Assembly: GCA_025451425.1 (NCBI GenBank) | Contig: JANWKK010000148.1 | Coordinates: 1-37,899 of the forward strand | Length of the DNA: 37,899 bases | Source: Gemmatimonadaceae bacterium | GTDB taxonomy: Bacteria; Gemmatimonadota; Gemmatimonadetes; Gemmatimonadales; Gemmatimonadaceae | Reading direction: 5' to 3' | Shown here: positions 1 through 8,153 of the stretch, piece by piece | Numbering within the stretch: the first letter of the stretch is position 1 | Layout: every line of letters begins with the position of its first letter | Position numbers and translations under genes: made by a program | The notes under the pieces: generated by a model | Seen by the model: the letters and a program-made list of their open reading frames with translations, nothing else | Database searches by the model: none | What the model was told of the DNA's origin: nothing

Positions 1-2
1 AC

Positions 3-1199
3 GATCCCGCCGCGCGGCGATTCCTCCCCACGTGGGTGAGCGAGCTGCGCTTCCGCGGAGCGTACGGCGGCTCGGGCCAGCAACCGCTCACCAACTCGGC
101 GCTGCGGACGCTCGCGCCCGTCGCCGGGCCAAACGGCCTAACGACGCTGACGAACAACACGATCGGTAATCCCGAGCTCAAGCCCGAACGTGTTCTCGGC
201 ACGGAGGCTGGATTCGAGTCGGGCCTACTCAACGATCGCTTCGGTGTCGATCTCACGCTGTACCGCGACGTGTCCCACGACGCGATTCTCGCGAGCACCG
301 TGGCGCCGTCCACGGCTTTTGGCGCGAGCACACAGTACCTGAACGCGGGTCAGATCAACAAGAAGGGCTACGAGCTCGCGCTCAAGAGTCAGCTGGTGAA
401 CAGGCGCAATTTCGGTTGGGACATGCAATTCAACGTCGCCGGCGTGTCATCGAAGATCATCAAGCTGGGTTCGGGCGGCGACACGTTGATCAACGTCACT
501 GGCGGTAACACGCAGGTCGGAACGGTCGGCGACGTATTCCAGCGCATCGGCTACTCGCCCTTCGACTTGTTCACGTATCGCGTCGTGAGCGCGACGTTCG
601 ATCCAACGACTCGTAAGGCAATCAATGCGATGTGTGATGACGGCCGCGGCGGGACGATCGCCTGCTTCGCGCCGGGGACGTCCACCGTGCAGGCGCCACT
701 CGTCTACGTCGGACACTCCATTCCGACGACGACCGGAGCATGGATCAACAACTTCCGCTACAGCGCCTTCCGGCTCTACGTGATGCTGGACATGCAGCGT
801 GGCTTCAAGAAGACGGACACCAACTACGAGCAAACGTGTCAGGTCTTCAACGATTGCCTCGAGAATATCTATCCCGAGCGGTACAGTCCGGCGGTCGTGG
901 CGCAGGCGCAGAATGGCGGCCAACTCCAGGACTACTGGATCCGATCCGCGAACTTCGTGAAGGTCCGCGAGGTGGCGCTCACCTTCGACGCGCCGGTGAA
1001 CGCAATTCGCTATGTCGGCGCGAAGTCGCTCGCGGTCACCGTCAGCGGGCGCAACCTGGGGACGTGGACCAGGTACACGGGCCTCGATCCAGAGAACAGC
1101 CTCATCGCGGCCAGCGGCATGAGCGGCAACATCGGCACGGATCAAACGGAGTTCCCGCAGCTCACGTCAGTCGTGATTGGTATCCGACTCGGTTATTAG
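3..1199 (+). CDS. SusC/RagA-type TonB-linked outer-membrane protein, C-terminal part
   Basis: Partial at the 5' side: the frame is open to the window edge, so the first GTG/ATG inside is not the real start. About 398 residues are visible. They carry the conserved SusC barrel segment (AYGGSGQQP near the edge), then 'NPELKPER...TEAGFE', typical of the late barrel strands where the family aligns its last third, and the C terminus ends in alternating hydrophobic/aromatic residues (VVIGIRLGY), as expected for a BAM-recognised outer-membrane barrel. In the family, SusC forms a TonB-driven pore capped by a SusD lipoprotein and imports oligosaccharides or peptides. Its SusD partner follows after 29 bases. 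The substrate cannot be read from the sequence; the downstream peptidase-like genes make a peptide substrate possible. Confidence 0.88.
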   Translation, partial: DPAARRFLPTWVSELRFRGAYGGSGQQPLTNSALRTLAPVAGPNGLTTLTNNTIGNPELKPERVLGTEAGFESGLLNDRFGVDLTLYRDVSHDAILASTVAPSTAFGASTQYLNAGQINKKGYELALKSQLVNRRNFGWDMQFNVAGVSSKIIKLGSGGDTLINVTGGNTQVGTVGDVFQRIGYSPFDLFTYRVVSATFDPTTRKAINAMCDDGRGGTIACFAPGTSTVQAPLVYVGHSIPTTTGAWINNFRYSAFRLYVMLDMQRGFKKTDTNYEQTCQVFNDCLENIYPERYSPAVVAQAQNGGQLQDYWIRSANFVKVREVALTFDAPVNAIRYVGAKSLAVTVSGRNLGTWTRYTGLDPENSLIAASGMSGNIGTDQTEFPQLTSVVIGIRLGY

Positions 1200-1228
1200 C
1201 CCGGTTCAAAGACACTCGAGAGACCTCT

Positions 1229-2548
1229 ATGACTCCGATGCGATACAGACGGCTGGCGGCAGCAGCTGGCTTTGCCGTGCTCCTTGCTGCGTGCAACACG
1301 TCGGATCTGCTCAAGGTTCAGGCGCCCAACTCGGTGCCTGCGGACATCTACTCGAATCCCGCGTACGCGACGTTGATGGTGAATAGCGTCATCGGCGATT
1401 TCGAGTGCGCATTCGGGTCGTTCGTCGTCGCTGAGGGAGTCGCGACGGACGAGCTGCACGATGCGTCGCTCAACAACGGCGACTGGAATCTCGATCGGCG
1501 CGACAATGGATTCACATCGGGCTTCTATGGCGTCAACGCCTGTACGACGCAGACAGGTATCTACACGCCGCTATCGACGGCGCGCGGTGAAGCCGACGCG
1601 GCGATCAAGAGCCTGAGTGGCTGGACCGCGGCTCAGGTACCCAGTCTTGTGTCGCTCCAGGCGCAGGCCAATCTATACGCCGGCTTCAGCTACGCCACGC
1701 TCGGTATGTCGATGTGCCAGGCTGCTTTCGACATGGGGCCGCTCGTCGATCAAAAGGGAATATTCGCGGTCGCGGAGGCGCGCTTCACCGCCGCGATCGC
1801 CGCGGCACAGACGGCAGGCCTAACGAGCGTATTGAATGCGGCCTACGCGGGACGTGCTCGCGTGAGACTGTACCAACACAACCTCACGGGAGCCATCGTC
1901 GACGCACAGCTCGTTCCGTCCGGGTTCGTCTTCAACGCGGCGATGGACGCGACGAATGCTCGCCGCTTCAACCACGTATTCCAGGCGATCTCCACCGCGG
2001 GCACGGCAACCGTCGAAACGACGGCGCGGGGGCTCACCACCGAGAACGGGCAAGCCGATCCGCGCTCGGCAATGACGCTGCTCAAAACCGCGCCGGCCGA
2101 CGGCGTCGCACAGATCTATATCCCAGCCAAGTACAACGCGGCGACTCTCACCGCAGGCGAAGCGCTGCCGATGCCGATCACTCGTTATGCAGAAGCACAG
2201 CTCATCCTCGCGGAGGCGCAGGGTGGAGCGAATGCCGTGAGCGTCATCAACACGATGCGGGCCGCGGTCGGCCTGAATCCCTACACCGGGCAGACCGACG
2301 ACGCGTCGATCACGGCGCTGATCGCGAGCGAGCGTCAGCGGGTGTTGTTCCTCGAGGGCTTCCGTGGGTTCGACATCGAACGACTTGCGCTCCCGTTGGT
2401 CCCCGCCGCCGGCTCGCCTTATTTGCAGGGTGGCGTGTACGGCGCTACGGTATGTCTGCCAGTGCCGGACATCGAGCGAGACAACAACCCGAACATCGTT
2501 GCCTCGCAAATCATATCCGGCGTTCGGGGCGAGTTTACGATACCCTAA
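1229..2548 (+). CDS. SusD/RagB-like outer-membrane lipoprotein
   Basis: About 439 residues. The start ATG was chosen because it opens a classic lipoprotein signal: a basic stretch (MRYRR), a hydrophobic run and a lipobox LLAAC about 25 residues in, giving a lipidated Cys. A second ATG at 1238 would also preserve the signal. The C-terminal part has the SusD-like 'RQRVLFLEGFRGFDIERL' helix and the terminal 'PVPDIERDNNPNI' segment usual in this family. Mature SusD proteins bind substrate on the cell surface and close over the SusC pore. It directly follows the susC-like gene, so the two are surely one operon. It is somewhat shorter than many SusD proteins (450-550 aa), common in TPR-only versions. 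Confidence 0.87.
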   Translation: MTPMRYRRLAAAAGFAVLLAACNTSDLLKVQAPNSVPADIYSNPAYATLMVNSVIGDFECAFGSFVVAEGVATDELHDASLNNGDWNLDRRDNGFTSGFYGVNACTTQTGIYTPLSTARGEADAAIKSLSGWTAAQVPSLVSLQAQANLYAGFSYATLGMSMCQAAFDMGPLVDQKGIFAVAEARFTAAIAAAQTAGLTSVLNAAYAGRARVRLYQHNLTGAIVDAQLVPSGFVFNAAMDATNARRFNHVFQAISTAGTATVETTARGLTTENGQADPRSAMTLLKTAPADGVAQIYIPAKYNAATLTAGEALPMPITRYAEAQLILAEAQGGANAVSVINTMRAAVGLNPYTGQTDDASITALIASERQRVLFLEGFRGFDIERLALPLVPAAGSPYLQGGVYGATVCLPVPDIERDNNPNIVASQIISGVRGEFTIP

Positions 2549-2608
2549 AGGTACTAGGTGCTAGGTGCTCGGTTCCGATCATCACTCTCTCACAGGAAAC
2601 ATCCCTTC

Positions 2609-4183
2609 ATGTTTAGGTTGTCCGCACGTGTCGTGCTGTCGGGGACCCTCGCTACATCGCTCATTCTTGTGGCGCAAGGCGCGTCCGCGCAGAGCAAAGA
2701 ACCCTATCCCGGCCTCGACGCTTACGTTACCAAAGCGATCGACACGTGGAAGATTCCCGGCCTCAGCATCGCGATCGTCCGTAACGACTCGGTGATCTAC
2801 GCCAAGGGATTTGGCGTGCAGAGCGTCGTCACGCGGACCCCGGTCAATGAGAAAACGCTCTTCGAGATTGGATCCAGCTCGAAGGCGTTTACCGCGACAC
2901 TCGTCGCGATGCTCGTCGCCGAAGGGAAGATGCATTGGGACGATCGTCTCACGACGTACCTCCCGGACTTTCGCCTGTACGATCCCGTGGCGAACGAGGG
3001 GGTCACAGTACGCGACGCGCTCACCCATCGCAGCGGCATTGCGCGCGGCGAGCTCGCTTGGCTTGGCTCCGGCATCTCGCGTGACGAGGTCCTGCACCGC
3101 GTGCGCTTTCTCAAGCCGGAGTCCCCATTCCGCTCGCGCTATTCCTATCAGAACATGATGTTTCTCGCTGCCGGACAGGCCGCGGGGAAGGCGGCGGGAA
3201 GCAGCTGGGACGATCTCGTTCGCCAGCGGATCTTCACGCCGCTCGGAATGACGTCGACCGTCACGACGTACAAAGGACTCAGCAATTCCAATGTTGCCAC
3301 GCCACACGGGCTGGATCACGACACGGCATTTGCGAAGCCGCCCTTCGACGCGGAGAACATCGCCCCCGCGGGTGCGATCATGTCGAGCGCGGCCGACATG
3401 GCACAGTGGCTCCGCTTCCAACTGAACGACGGCGTCGTGAGCGGTAAACGCCTTGTCGCAAGCGCGGCGCTCCGTGAAACGCATACGCCGCAGATCCTCA
3501 TCCCGAGCACGGGCGGCCGTGGCGGCGTGGCCGATACCGCGCCGGTGAAGCGCTTCACTTCATACGGCATGGGCTGGATGGTTGAGGATTATCGAAACCA
3601 GCTATCCTGGCAGCATGGTGGGAACACGCTCGGCATGACAGCCGCCGTCGGCATGCTGCCCGAGAAGAAGGTCGGCGTTGTGGTGTTGAGCAACATGCAG
3701 GGCGCGCAGCTTCCGGAGTTGCTCGAGCAGTACGTTTTCGACCGAGCGCTAGGCGCGCCGATGAGGGACTGGAGCGGGGAAGCGTACGCCCGCTTTCTGC
3801 AGCAGCGGAAGCGCGCCGACTCGGTGCAGACGGTGCAGCTCGCCGGTCATGTCGCGGGTGCCCAGTCGTCCGTGCCGCTCAGCGCGTTCGCCGGCACCTA
3901 CGCCGATAGTCTGTACGGCGAGATGACGGTCACGTTCAAAGACGGCCGCCTCGAGCTCGCGCGCGGCGACATTCGCGGGCCGCTCGAGTACTGGAGTGCT
4001 AACAACTTCCGCTGGATCCTGCCGTTGACGGCGCCTACGGGGCCGACGTTTATCAAATTTGAAATCTCCGCGGACAACACCGTGAGCGGGATGTACTTCG
4101 GACTCGGCAGCGACTTGGATCTCCTCGGCCGCAAGAATGCCGGCGGTCGCGGCGGACGAGGCGCCACAGCGGGCTCGCCATGA
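2609..4183 (+). CDS. Serine hydrolase, beta-lactamase/PBP fold (class C-like)
   Basis: About 524 residues. ATG 2609 is preceded by AGGA (2594-2597) and opens a Sec signal peptide ending in ...GASAQ. The beta-lactamase-fold motifs are in order: SxxK as S89-S-S-K92 (nucleophile and base), YxN as YQN, and the HxG third motif in WQHGGN. The last ~100 residues form a separate small beta domain of the type often found C-terminal in these hydrolases (DUF3471-like), followed by a Gly/Arg-rich tail (GGRGGRGA). Family members are D-aminopeptidases, esterases or carboxypeptidases; the exact reaction is not predictable. It follows the SusCD pair after 60 bases, which hold a tandem 7-base repeat (ctaggtg twice, about 2554-2567). 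Confidence 0.86.
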   Translation: MFRLSARVVLSGTLATSLILVAQGASAQSKEPYPGLDAYVTKAIDTWKIPGLSIAIVRNDSVIYAKGFGVQSVVTRTPVNEKTLFEIGSSSKAFTATLVAMLVAEGKMHWDDRLTTYLPDFRLYDPVANEGVTVRDALTHRSGIARGELAWLGSGISRDEVLHRVRFLKPESPFRSRYSYQNMMFLAAGQAAGKAAGSSWDDLVRQRIFTPLGMTSTVTTYKGLSNSNVATPHGLDHDTAFAKPPFDAENIAPAGAIMSSAADMAQWLRFQLNDGVVSGKRLVASAALRETHTPQILIPSTGGRGGVADTAPVKRFTSYGMGWMVEDYRNQLSWQHGGNTLGMTAAVGMLPEKKVGVVVLSNMQGAQLPELLEQYVFDRALGAPMRDWSGEAYARFLQQRKRADSVQTVQLAGHVAGAQSSVPLSAFAGTYADSLYGEMTVTFKDGRLELARGDIRGPLEYWSANNFRWILPLTAPTGPTFIKFEISADNTVSGMYFGLGSDLDLLGRKNAGGRGGRGATAGSP

Positions 4184-4490
4184 TCGTCTGAAAGAAAGTC
4201 AATGATCTTCACGGACCTCGAGCCAGATGAGAAAGGGCGAAAAAGCAGGGAGGACGGATTTCACAGATTGAACGGATGTGACTGATCGCTCCTCTGCATT
4301 CAAGACGCCGCTCGCGATGGAAACGAAAGACTTTGTTAGAGCACACCTATTGAGTACGAGCGCGAAGGCCTACTGAGGTCGTTCAACAAATCCGTCCCCC
4401 GGCCTTTTCGCCTTTCGTCCTTTCCACAATGATCAGTCGGAACGTGCGCGGACGTCCCGAAATGAAGTGAAGAACAACTCCACAATTCAC
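4184..4490. other. 307-base gene-free spacer
   Basis: There is no credible ORF here on either strand. It separates the serine hydrolase from the S9 peptidase and is largely filled by the inverted-repeat element at 4231-4418. It is more AT-rich than the flanking genes. No clear sigma-70 promoter was identified. Confidence 0.6.
4231..4418. repeat. Intergenic element with long imperfect terminal inverted repeats
   Basis: The left arm at 4231-4273 (begins gaaagggcgaaaaagcaggg) and the reverse complement of the right arm at 4381-4418 share the order of words: AAAGG-CGAAAA-GC-GGG-GGACGGATTT-...-TTGAAC. They align over about 38 positions with a few indels. The interior of about 107 bases has no ORF. 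The size and terminal pairing resemble a MITE or a long palindromic intergenic unit; no target-site duplication is obvious. As RNA it could form a long hairpin between the two hydrolase genes. Confidence 0.6.
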
Positions 4491-6749
4491 ATGTCCTCAA
4501 TGAAAGTGCCATCCTTACGCCGCCGCCTTTGTGCGGCGGCGCTCGTTGCAGCTGCGCTCTCACCGGCGGGTGCTCAGAACAAACCCACCATCGGCCAATT
4601 TCTGAGCCCGGGATTTCCTTCGGATCTGATTTCGGCGAAAAAAGCCGATCGCATTGCATGGCTCGTTTACGAGCGAGGCCAGCGCAACGTCTTCACGGCC
4701 GCGGCGCCGGACTACAGACCGGTACGGATTACGAACTTCCTCAACGACGACGGCGTCGTGCTCTCCGAGCTTTCCATCTCGGACGATGGAACGATCGTGA
4801 CCTTCGTCCGCGGGAGTGAGCCGAATACCGAAGGCTGGATCGCGAACCCGAGCAGCAATCCGAACGGACCAGAGCGCGCGATCTGGGTGGCACGCACGAA
4901 TGGCAGCGGCGCATGGCGTGTGATCGAAGGAAATGGTCCTGTCATGTCTCCCGACGGTCGCTCGATCGCGTTCGCGAAGGAGGGTCAGATCTATCGAGTT
5001 CCGGTGACGCGAACGGGAACCACGGCGGCGATCGACCGCAACGAGCTGCCATTCATCAAAGGTTGGGGCAAGAACAGTGAGCCTCAGTGGTCGCCGGACG
5101 GGTCGAAGCTCGCCTACGTGAGCGTGCGTGATTATCACTCGCTCATCGGCATCTACGATGTGAAGGCGCGCAGCGTGCACTACGCCGCGCCAAGCGTGGA
5201 TTACGACGTGAGTCCGACCTGGTCGCCGGACGGCAGGCAGATTGCGTTCATTCGGCGTCCAGGGACACCGTACGGACAGCAAGCCGCGCCGGGCCTTCCC
5301 GGCATCGTCCCGGCGACGCCGGGCGGCGCTGGGCGCGGACGAGGCGGACGCGGCGCGGGCCGCGGAGGAGAGAACGACACCAACTCCGCGAAGCCAGACG
5401 GTCTCTATCGCGCGACGTTCCGCGGTGGCTACACGCTGTCGCTGATGGTCGTCGATGTCGCGACGGACAGCGCACAGGAAGCCTGGCATAGTGCGCCCAA
5501 TGCAAAAACATTCGCGAGCATCAATCGCATCAAGTGGGCGGGCGACAACCTCATCTTCGCGCAAGAGCCGGACGAATGGATCCGCTATTACGCCGTCAGC
5601 GCACGTGGCGGTACACAGACGCCCATCGAGCTCTCGCCCGGTGAGGGCGCGCTCGAGACGTTAGGCTTGTCGACGGACGGCAAGACACTGTTCTACGCGA
5701 GCAACGTTGGCGACATCGATCGCCGCCATGTCTGGAGGGTGGCGACCGCGGGCGGGCCGGCGACGCAGCTCACGACGGGCGATCAGATCGAGATGTATCC
5801 GGCGCCGCTTGCCTCCGGGAAGCAGATCGCGGTGCTCACGTCGGCCGCGACGCGTCCTTTGTCCGTCGGCATCATGACGTCGTCGGGCGGCGCGCCGAAG
5901 ATCATCTATCCAACGTTAGGCAAGGAGTTTCCGTCGACGGAGCAAGTCGTACCACAGCCGGTGATCCTCAAAGCGGACGATGGGCTCGAGTTCCACAACC
6001 AGCTCTTCCTGCCGAAAGATCTGAAGGCTGGCGAGCGGCGGCCGGCGATCATTTTCGTTCATGGCGGACCGAGCCGGCAGATGCTGCTCGGCTACCACTA
6101 TATGGATTTCTATCACACGGCGTATGCGGTAAACGAATGGCTGACGAGTCTTGGATACGTCGTGATGTCGGTGAACTACCGAAGCGGCATCGGCTACGGC
6201 AAGTCGTTTCGAACGGCGCCGAAATCCGGCTGGCTTGGCAACAATGAGTACAAGGACGTCGTCGCTGCCGGGAAATACCTGCAAGGGCGTCCCGATGTCG
6301 ATCCGACGCGGGTTGGAATCTGGGGACTCTCATACGGCGGGGTGCTCACGTCGCAGGCACTCGCGCGGAACTCCGACATGTTTGCCGCCGGCGTCGACAT
6401 GGCCGGCGTGCATCTGTGGGGAAATACGCTCGACTCGACCGACGTGACTTACCAATCGTCAACCATCGCGGCGATTGACGGATGGAAATCCCCCGTGCTG
6501 ATCTGGCAGGGCGACGATGACCGCAACGTGCCGTTCGCCCAAACGATCGGTCTCGTCGATCTCCTGCGACAGCGCAACGTATACTTCGAGCTGGTCGTGG
6601 TGCCTGACGACACGCACGAGACGCTCATTCATCAGCGCTGGCTCTTGTTCTTCGACCACATGCAAACGTTCTTGCAGCGCTTCCTGTGGGACAAGGACAA
6701 GACTGCGACCGTTGGCGGTGGTCGCGACGGGGCACATCAGCCTCGGTGA
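4491..6749 (+). CDS. S9 family peptidase (prolyl-oligopeptidase/DPP-like) with PD40 propeller
   Basis: About 752 residues from ATG 4491; GTG 4467 and ATG 4500 are in-frame alternatives, and the ATG choices give the cleanest Sec signal (RRRLCAAALVAAALSPAGAQ). The N-terminal ~470 residues are a WD40-like/PD40 propeller with repeated SPDG blades (SPDGRSIAF, SPDGSKLAYV, SPDGRQIAFI). The C-terminal alpha/beta-hydrolase domain has GLSYGG with Ser614 as nucleophile, the Asp of GDDDRNVP and His in DDTHE, a complete triad. A Gly/Arg-rich insertion (about 5330-5370) interrupts the propeller. In the family these enzymes release di- or oligopeptides; a periplasmic location is expected. Confidence 0.9.
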   Translation: MSSMKVPSLRRRLCAAALVAAALSPAGAQNKPTIGQFLSPGFPSDLISAKKADRIAWLVYERGQRNVFTAAAPDYRPVRITNFLNDDGVVLSELSISDDGTIVTFVRGSEPNTEGWIANPSSNPNGPERAIWVARTNGSGAWRVIEGNGPVMSPDGRSIAFAKEGQIYRVPVTRTGTTAAIDRNELPFIKGWGKNSEPQWSPDGSKLAYVSVRDYHSLIGIYDVKARSVHYAAPSVDYDVSPTWSPDGRQIAFIRRPGTPYGQQAAPGLPGIVPATPGGAGRGRGGRGAGRGGENDTNSAKPDGLYRATFRGGYTLSLMVVDVATDSAQEAWHSAPNAKTFASINRIKWAGDNLIFAQEPDEWIRYYAVSARGGTQTPIELSPGEGALETLGLSTDGKTLFYASNVGDIDRRHVWRVATAGGPATQLTTGDQIEMYPAPLASGKQIAVLTSAATRPLSVGIMTSSGGAPKIIYPTLGKEFPSTEQVVPQPVILKADDGLEFHNQLFLPKDLKAGERRPAIIFVHGGPSRQMLLGYHYMDFYHTAYAVNEWLTSLGYVVMSVNYRSGIGYGKSFRTAPKSGWLGNNEYKDVVAAGKYLQGRPDVDPTRVGIWGLSYGGVLTSQALARNSDMFAAGVDMAGVHLWGNTLDSTDVTYQSSTIAAIDGWKSPVLIWQGDDDRNVPFAQTIGLVDLLRQRNVYFELVVVPDDTHETLIHQRWLLFFDHMQTFLQRFLWDKDKTATVGGGRDGAHQPR

Positions 6750-7249
6750 TTTGATTCCGCGGCGTCAATACACGCCGCGAAGGGTACTGTGAGCGCGCGA
6801 TAGGTCTCTGTCGAGAGATCGTCGCGCGCAAGCAGCGCCAGGGCCGCCACCTCCGCCGCACCGTGTGCTGCAGCGAAGGTTCCTCGCTCCTGCCGCGACC
6901 ACCGGTATGCTTCGCGAGTGGCGATGTGCGCGGCGGTGTCGACGGCATCGCGAACGCACCACATCGTCACGCCGAGCCGTCCGCTCACGAGCGTCGCCTC
7001 GAGCTCGTCCCAGGCGCGCTGCCTAACGGGAACGCGTTCCCGAGCGGCGACGACGGCTTCGCCGATCGCCAGCCACTCCGCCAGCGGAAGCTCGACGAGA
7101 TGATCGAGGAAGGCGTCGACGCGTCCAAGCGACGCCGGCGGCTGCTCGGCCGCCGGCGGTGAGAGCGGCGCCGCTCGCAGTCGACGCATCAGCTTCGCGG
7201 CAGGGCCGTTCGCCGAGGGCGAGAGTGAAAAGAGGGACCCCAAAGTCAC
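6737..7249 (-). CDS. Hypothetical protein, Ala-rich helical
   Basis: About 170 residues from a GTG at 7249; an internal ATG at 7189 would give about 150. I do not recognise the family. It looks genuinely coded: low-repeat helical segments with ordinary amino-acid use (VDAFLDHLVELPLAEWLAIG; WSRQERGTFAAAHGAAEVAA), no signal peptide and no clear membrane span. Three Trp and several His are spread through the central part. It converges on the S9 gene with a 13-base overlap at the 3' ends, and is divergent from kdpE with a 145-base shared upstream region. Function unknown. Confidence 0.66.
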   Translation of the reverse strand: MTLGSLFSLSPSANGPAAKLMRRLRAAPLSPPAAEQPPASLGRVDAFLDHLVELPLAEWLAIGEAVVAARERVPVRQRAWDELEATLVSGRLGVTMWCVRDAVDTAAHIATREAYRWSRQERGTFAAAHGAAEVAALALLARDDLSTETYRALTVPFAACIDAAESNHRG

Positions 7250-7253
7250 TGTA

Positions 7254-7279
7254 TGAACGCTCGAGAGAGACAGCGTTCA
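7254..7279. promoter_or_regulatory. 8-bp inverted repeat in the kdpE/hypothetical divergent region
   Basis: tgaacgct and agcgttca flank a 10-base spacer (cgagagagac). The site lies just upstream of the minus-strand hypothetical gene and 116 bases from kdpE. It could be an operator or an mRNA hairpin; nothing decides between these. A second pair, acgtaggc (7280-7287) and gcctacgt (7370-7377), lies in the same intergenic region. Confidence 0.4.
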
Positions 7280-7326
7280 ACGTAGGCCTCGCGACGTAAA
7301 CGACGCACAAAAAGGCGACGGGCATT

Positions 7327-7344
7327 CATAAAAAACTCGTAAAA
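7327..7344 (-). promoter_or_regulatory. Candidate KdpE-binding site upstream of kdpE
   Basis: On the minus strand this reads TTTTACGAGTTTTTTATG. It matches 15 of 18 positions with TTTTTCAAGTTTTTTATC at 10086-10103, upstream of the kdpF-A-B-C genes. Paired T-tracts are rare in this GC-rich window, and the known E. coli KdpE site is also T-rich. It lies 51 bases upstream of the kdpE start, where autoregulation would act. Functional assignment is inference. Confidence 0.5.
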
Positions 7345-7394
7345 CCGAGACACGTTGGCTGATTACCGCGCCTACGTGGGGCATCATTCAAAAC

Positions 7395-8153
7395 GTGCAT
7401 GACAAAACCGTTACTGTGCTGATCGTCGAGGACGAGCCGCAGATTCGCCGACTCGTCCGCAACGCGCTTCATGCACATCCAACGTTCCTTCGGCTCGGCC
7501 TCCGCGACGAGCAGCACACTCCCGAGCTGCGAGTGATTGACGCGACGAACGGGGAAGAGGGGATCGACATGACCGTCGCTGAGGTGCCCGCGCTCATCAT
7601 TCTCGATCTCGGCTTGCCGGATATGGAAGGCCTCTCTGTGTGTCGGGAGATCCGACGCTGGTCCTCGGCACCGCTCATCGTGTTGTCGGCGCGACACGCC
7701 GACACCGAGAAGGCCGCGCTCCTCGACGCGGGCGCCGATGACTACGTCACCAAGCCATTCAGCAGCGTCGAGTTCATGGCTCGTGTTCGCGCCCAGATGC
7801 GCCGGCGAGCTGCCGCCGTTAAGCAGAGCGGCATCGCGGACGTGATCTCGTTCGGCGACATCGTCGTCGATCAGCAGCGCCGGCGGGTCGAGCGCCAAGG
7901 CGCGCTGGTGCACCTGACTCCGACCGAGTGGGCGTTGTTACGGACGCTCGTCAATCATCCCCGGCAGACACTGACGCATCAGCAGCTCTTTCATCAGGTC
8001 TGGGGCAATGCTGTCGGAGATGCGCAGCAATATTTGCGCGTCTACGTCGGTCACCTGCGACGAAAGATCGAGGCGGATCCCGTTCGGCCAAGGTTCATCC
8101 ATACGGAGTCCGGTGTTGGCTATCGATTCGAGCCCGAGGACGAAGTGGTGTGA
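7395..8153 (+). CDS. kdpE: KdpE-type OmpR-family response regulator
   Basis: About 252 residues. The receiver domain has the acidic pair in VEDE, phospho-acceptor Asp71 in IILDLGLPD, the Ser of VLSAR and Lys of TKPFS; a PhoB/OmpR-type winged-helix DNA-binding domain (LTPTEWALLRTLV ... YVGHLRRKIE ... GVGYRF) completes it. In the family it is phosphorylated by KdpD and activates the high-affinity K+ pump operon. Oddity: the receiver carries an extra ~16-18 residues between the first helix and second strand (around HPTFLRLGLRDEQHTPEL), which moves the acceptor Asp from the usual ~53 to 71. GTG start with no strong Shine-Dalgarno. Its stop overlaps the next ATG (TGATG), so it is translationally coupled to the kinase half of KdpD. 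Confidence 0.9.
   Translation: MHDKTVTVLIVEDEPQIRRLVRNALHAHPTFLRLGLRDEQHTPELRVIDATNGEEGIDMTVAEVPALIILDLGLPDMEGLSVCREIRRWSSAPLIVLSARHADTEKAALLDAGADDYVTKPFSSVEFMARVRAQMRRRAAAVKQSGIADVISFGDIVVDQQRRRVERQGALVHLTPTEWALLRTLVNHPRQTLTHQQLFHQVWGNAVGDAQQYLRVYVGHLRRKIEADPVRPRFIHTESGVGYRFEPEDEVV

Noticed and set aside
1714..2616. A 300-codon plus-strand frame overlapping the SusD gene
   Set aside because: Arg-rich low-complexity translation in the wrong frame of a clear SusD-like gene.
7250..7394. Possible riboswitch ahead of kdpE
   Set aside because: Only small inverted repeats and A-tracts are visible; no match to a known riboswitch consensus.
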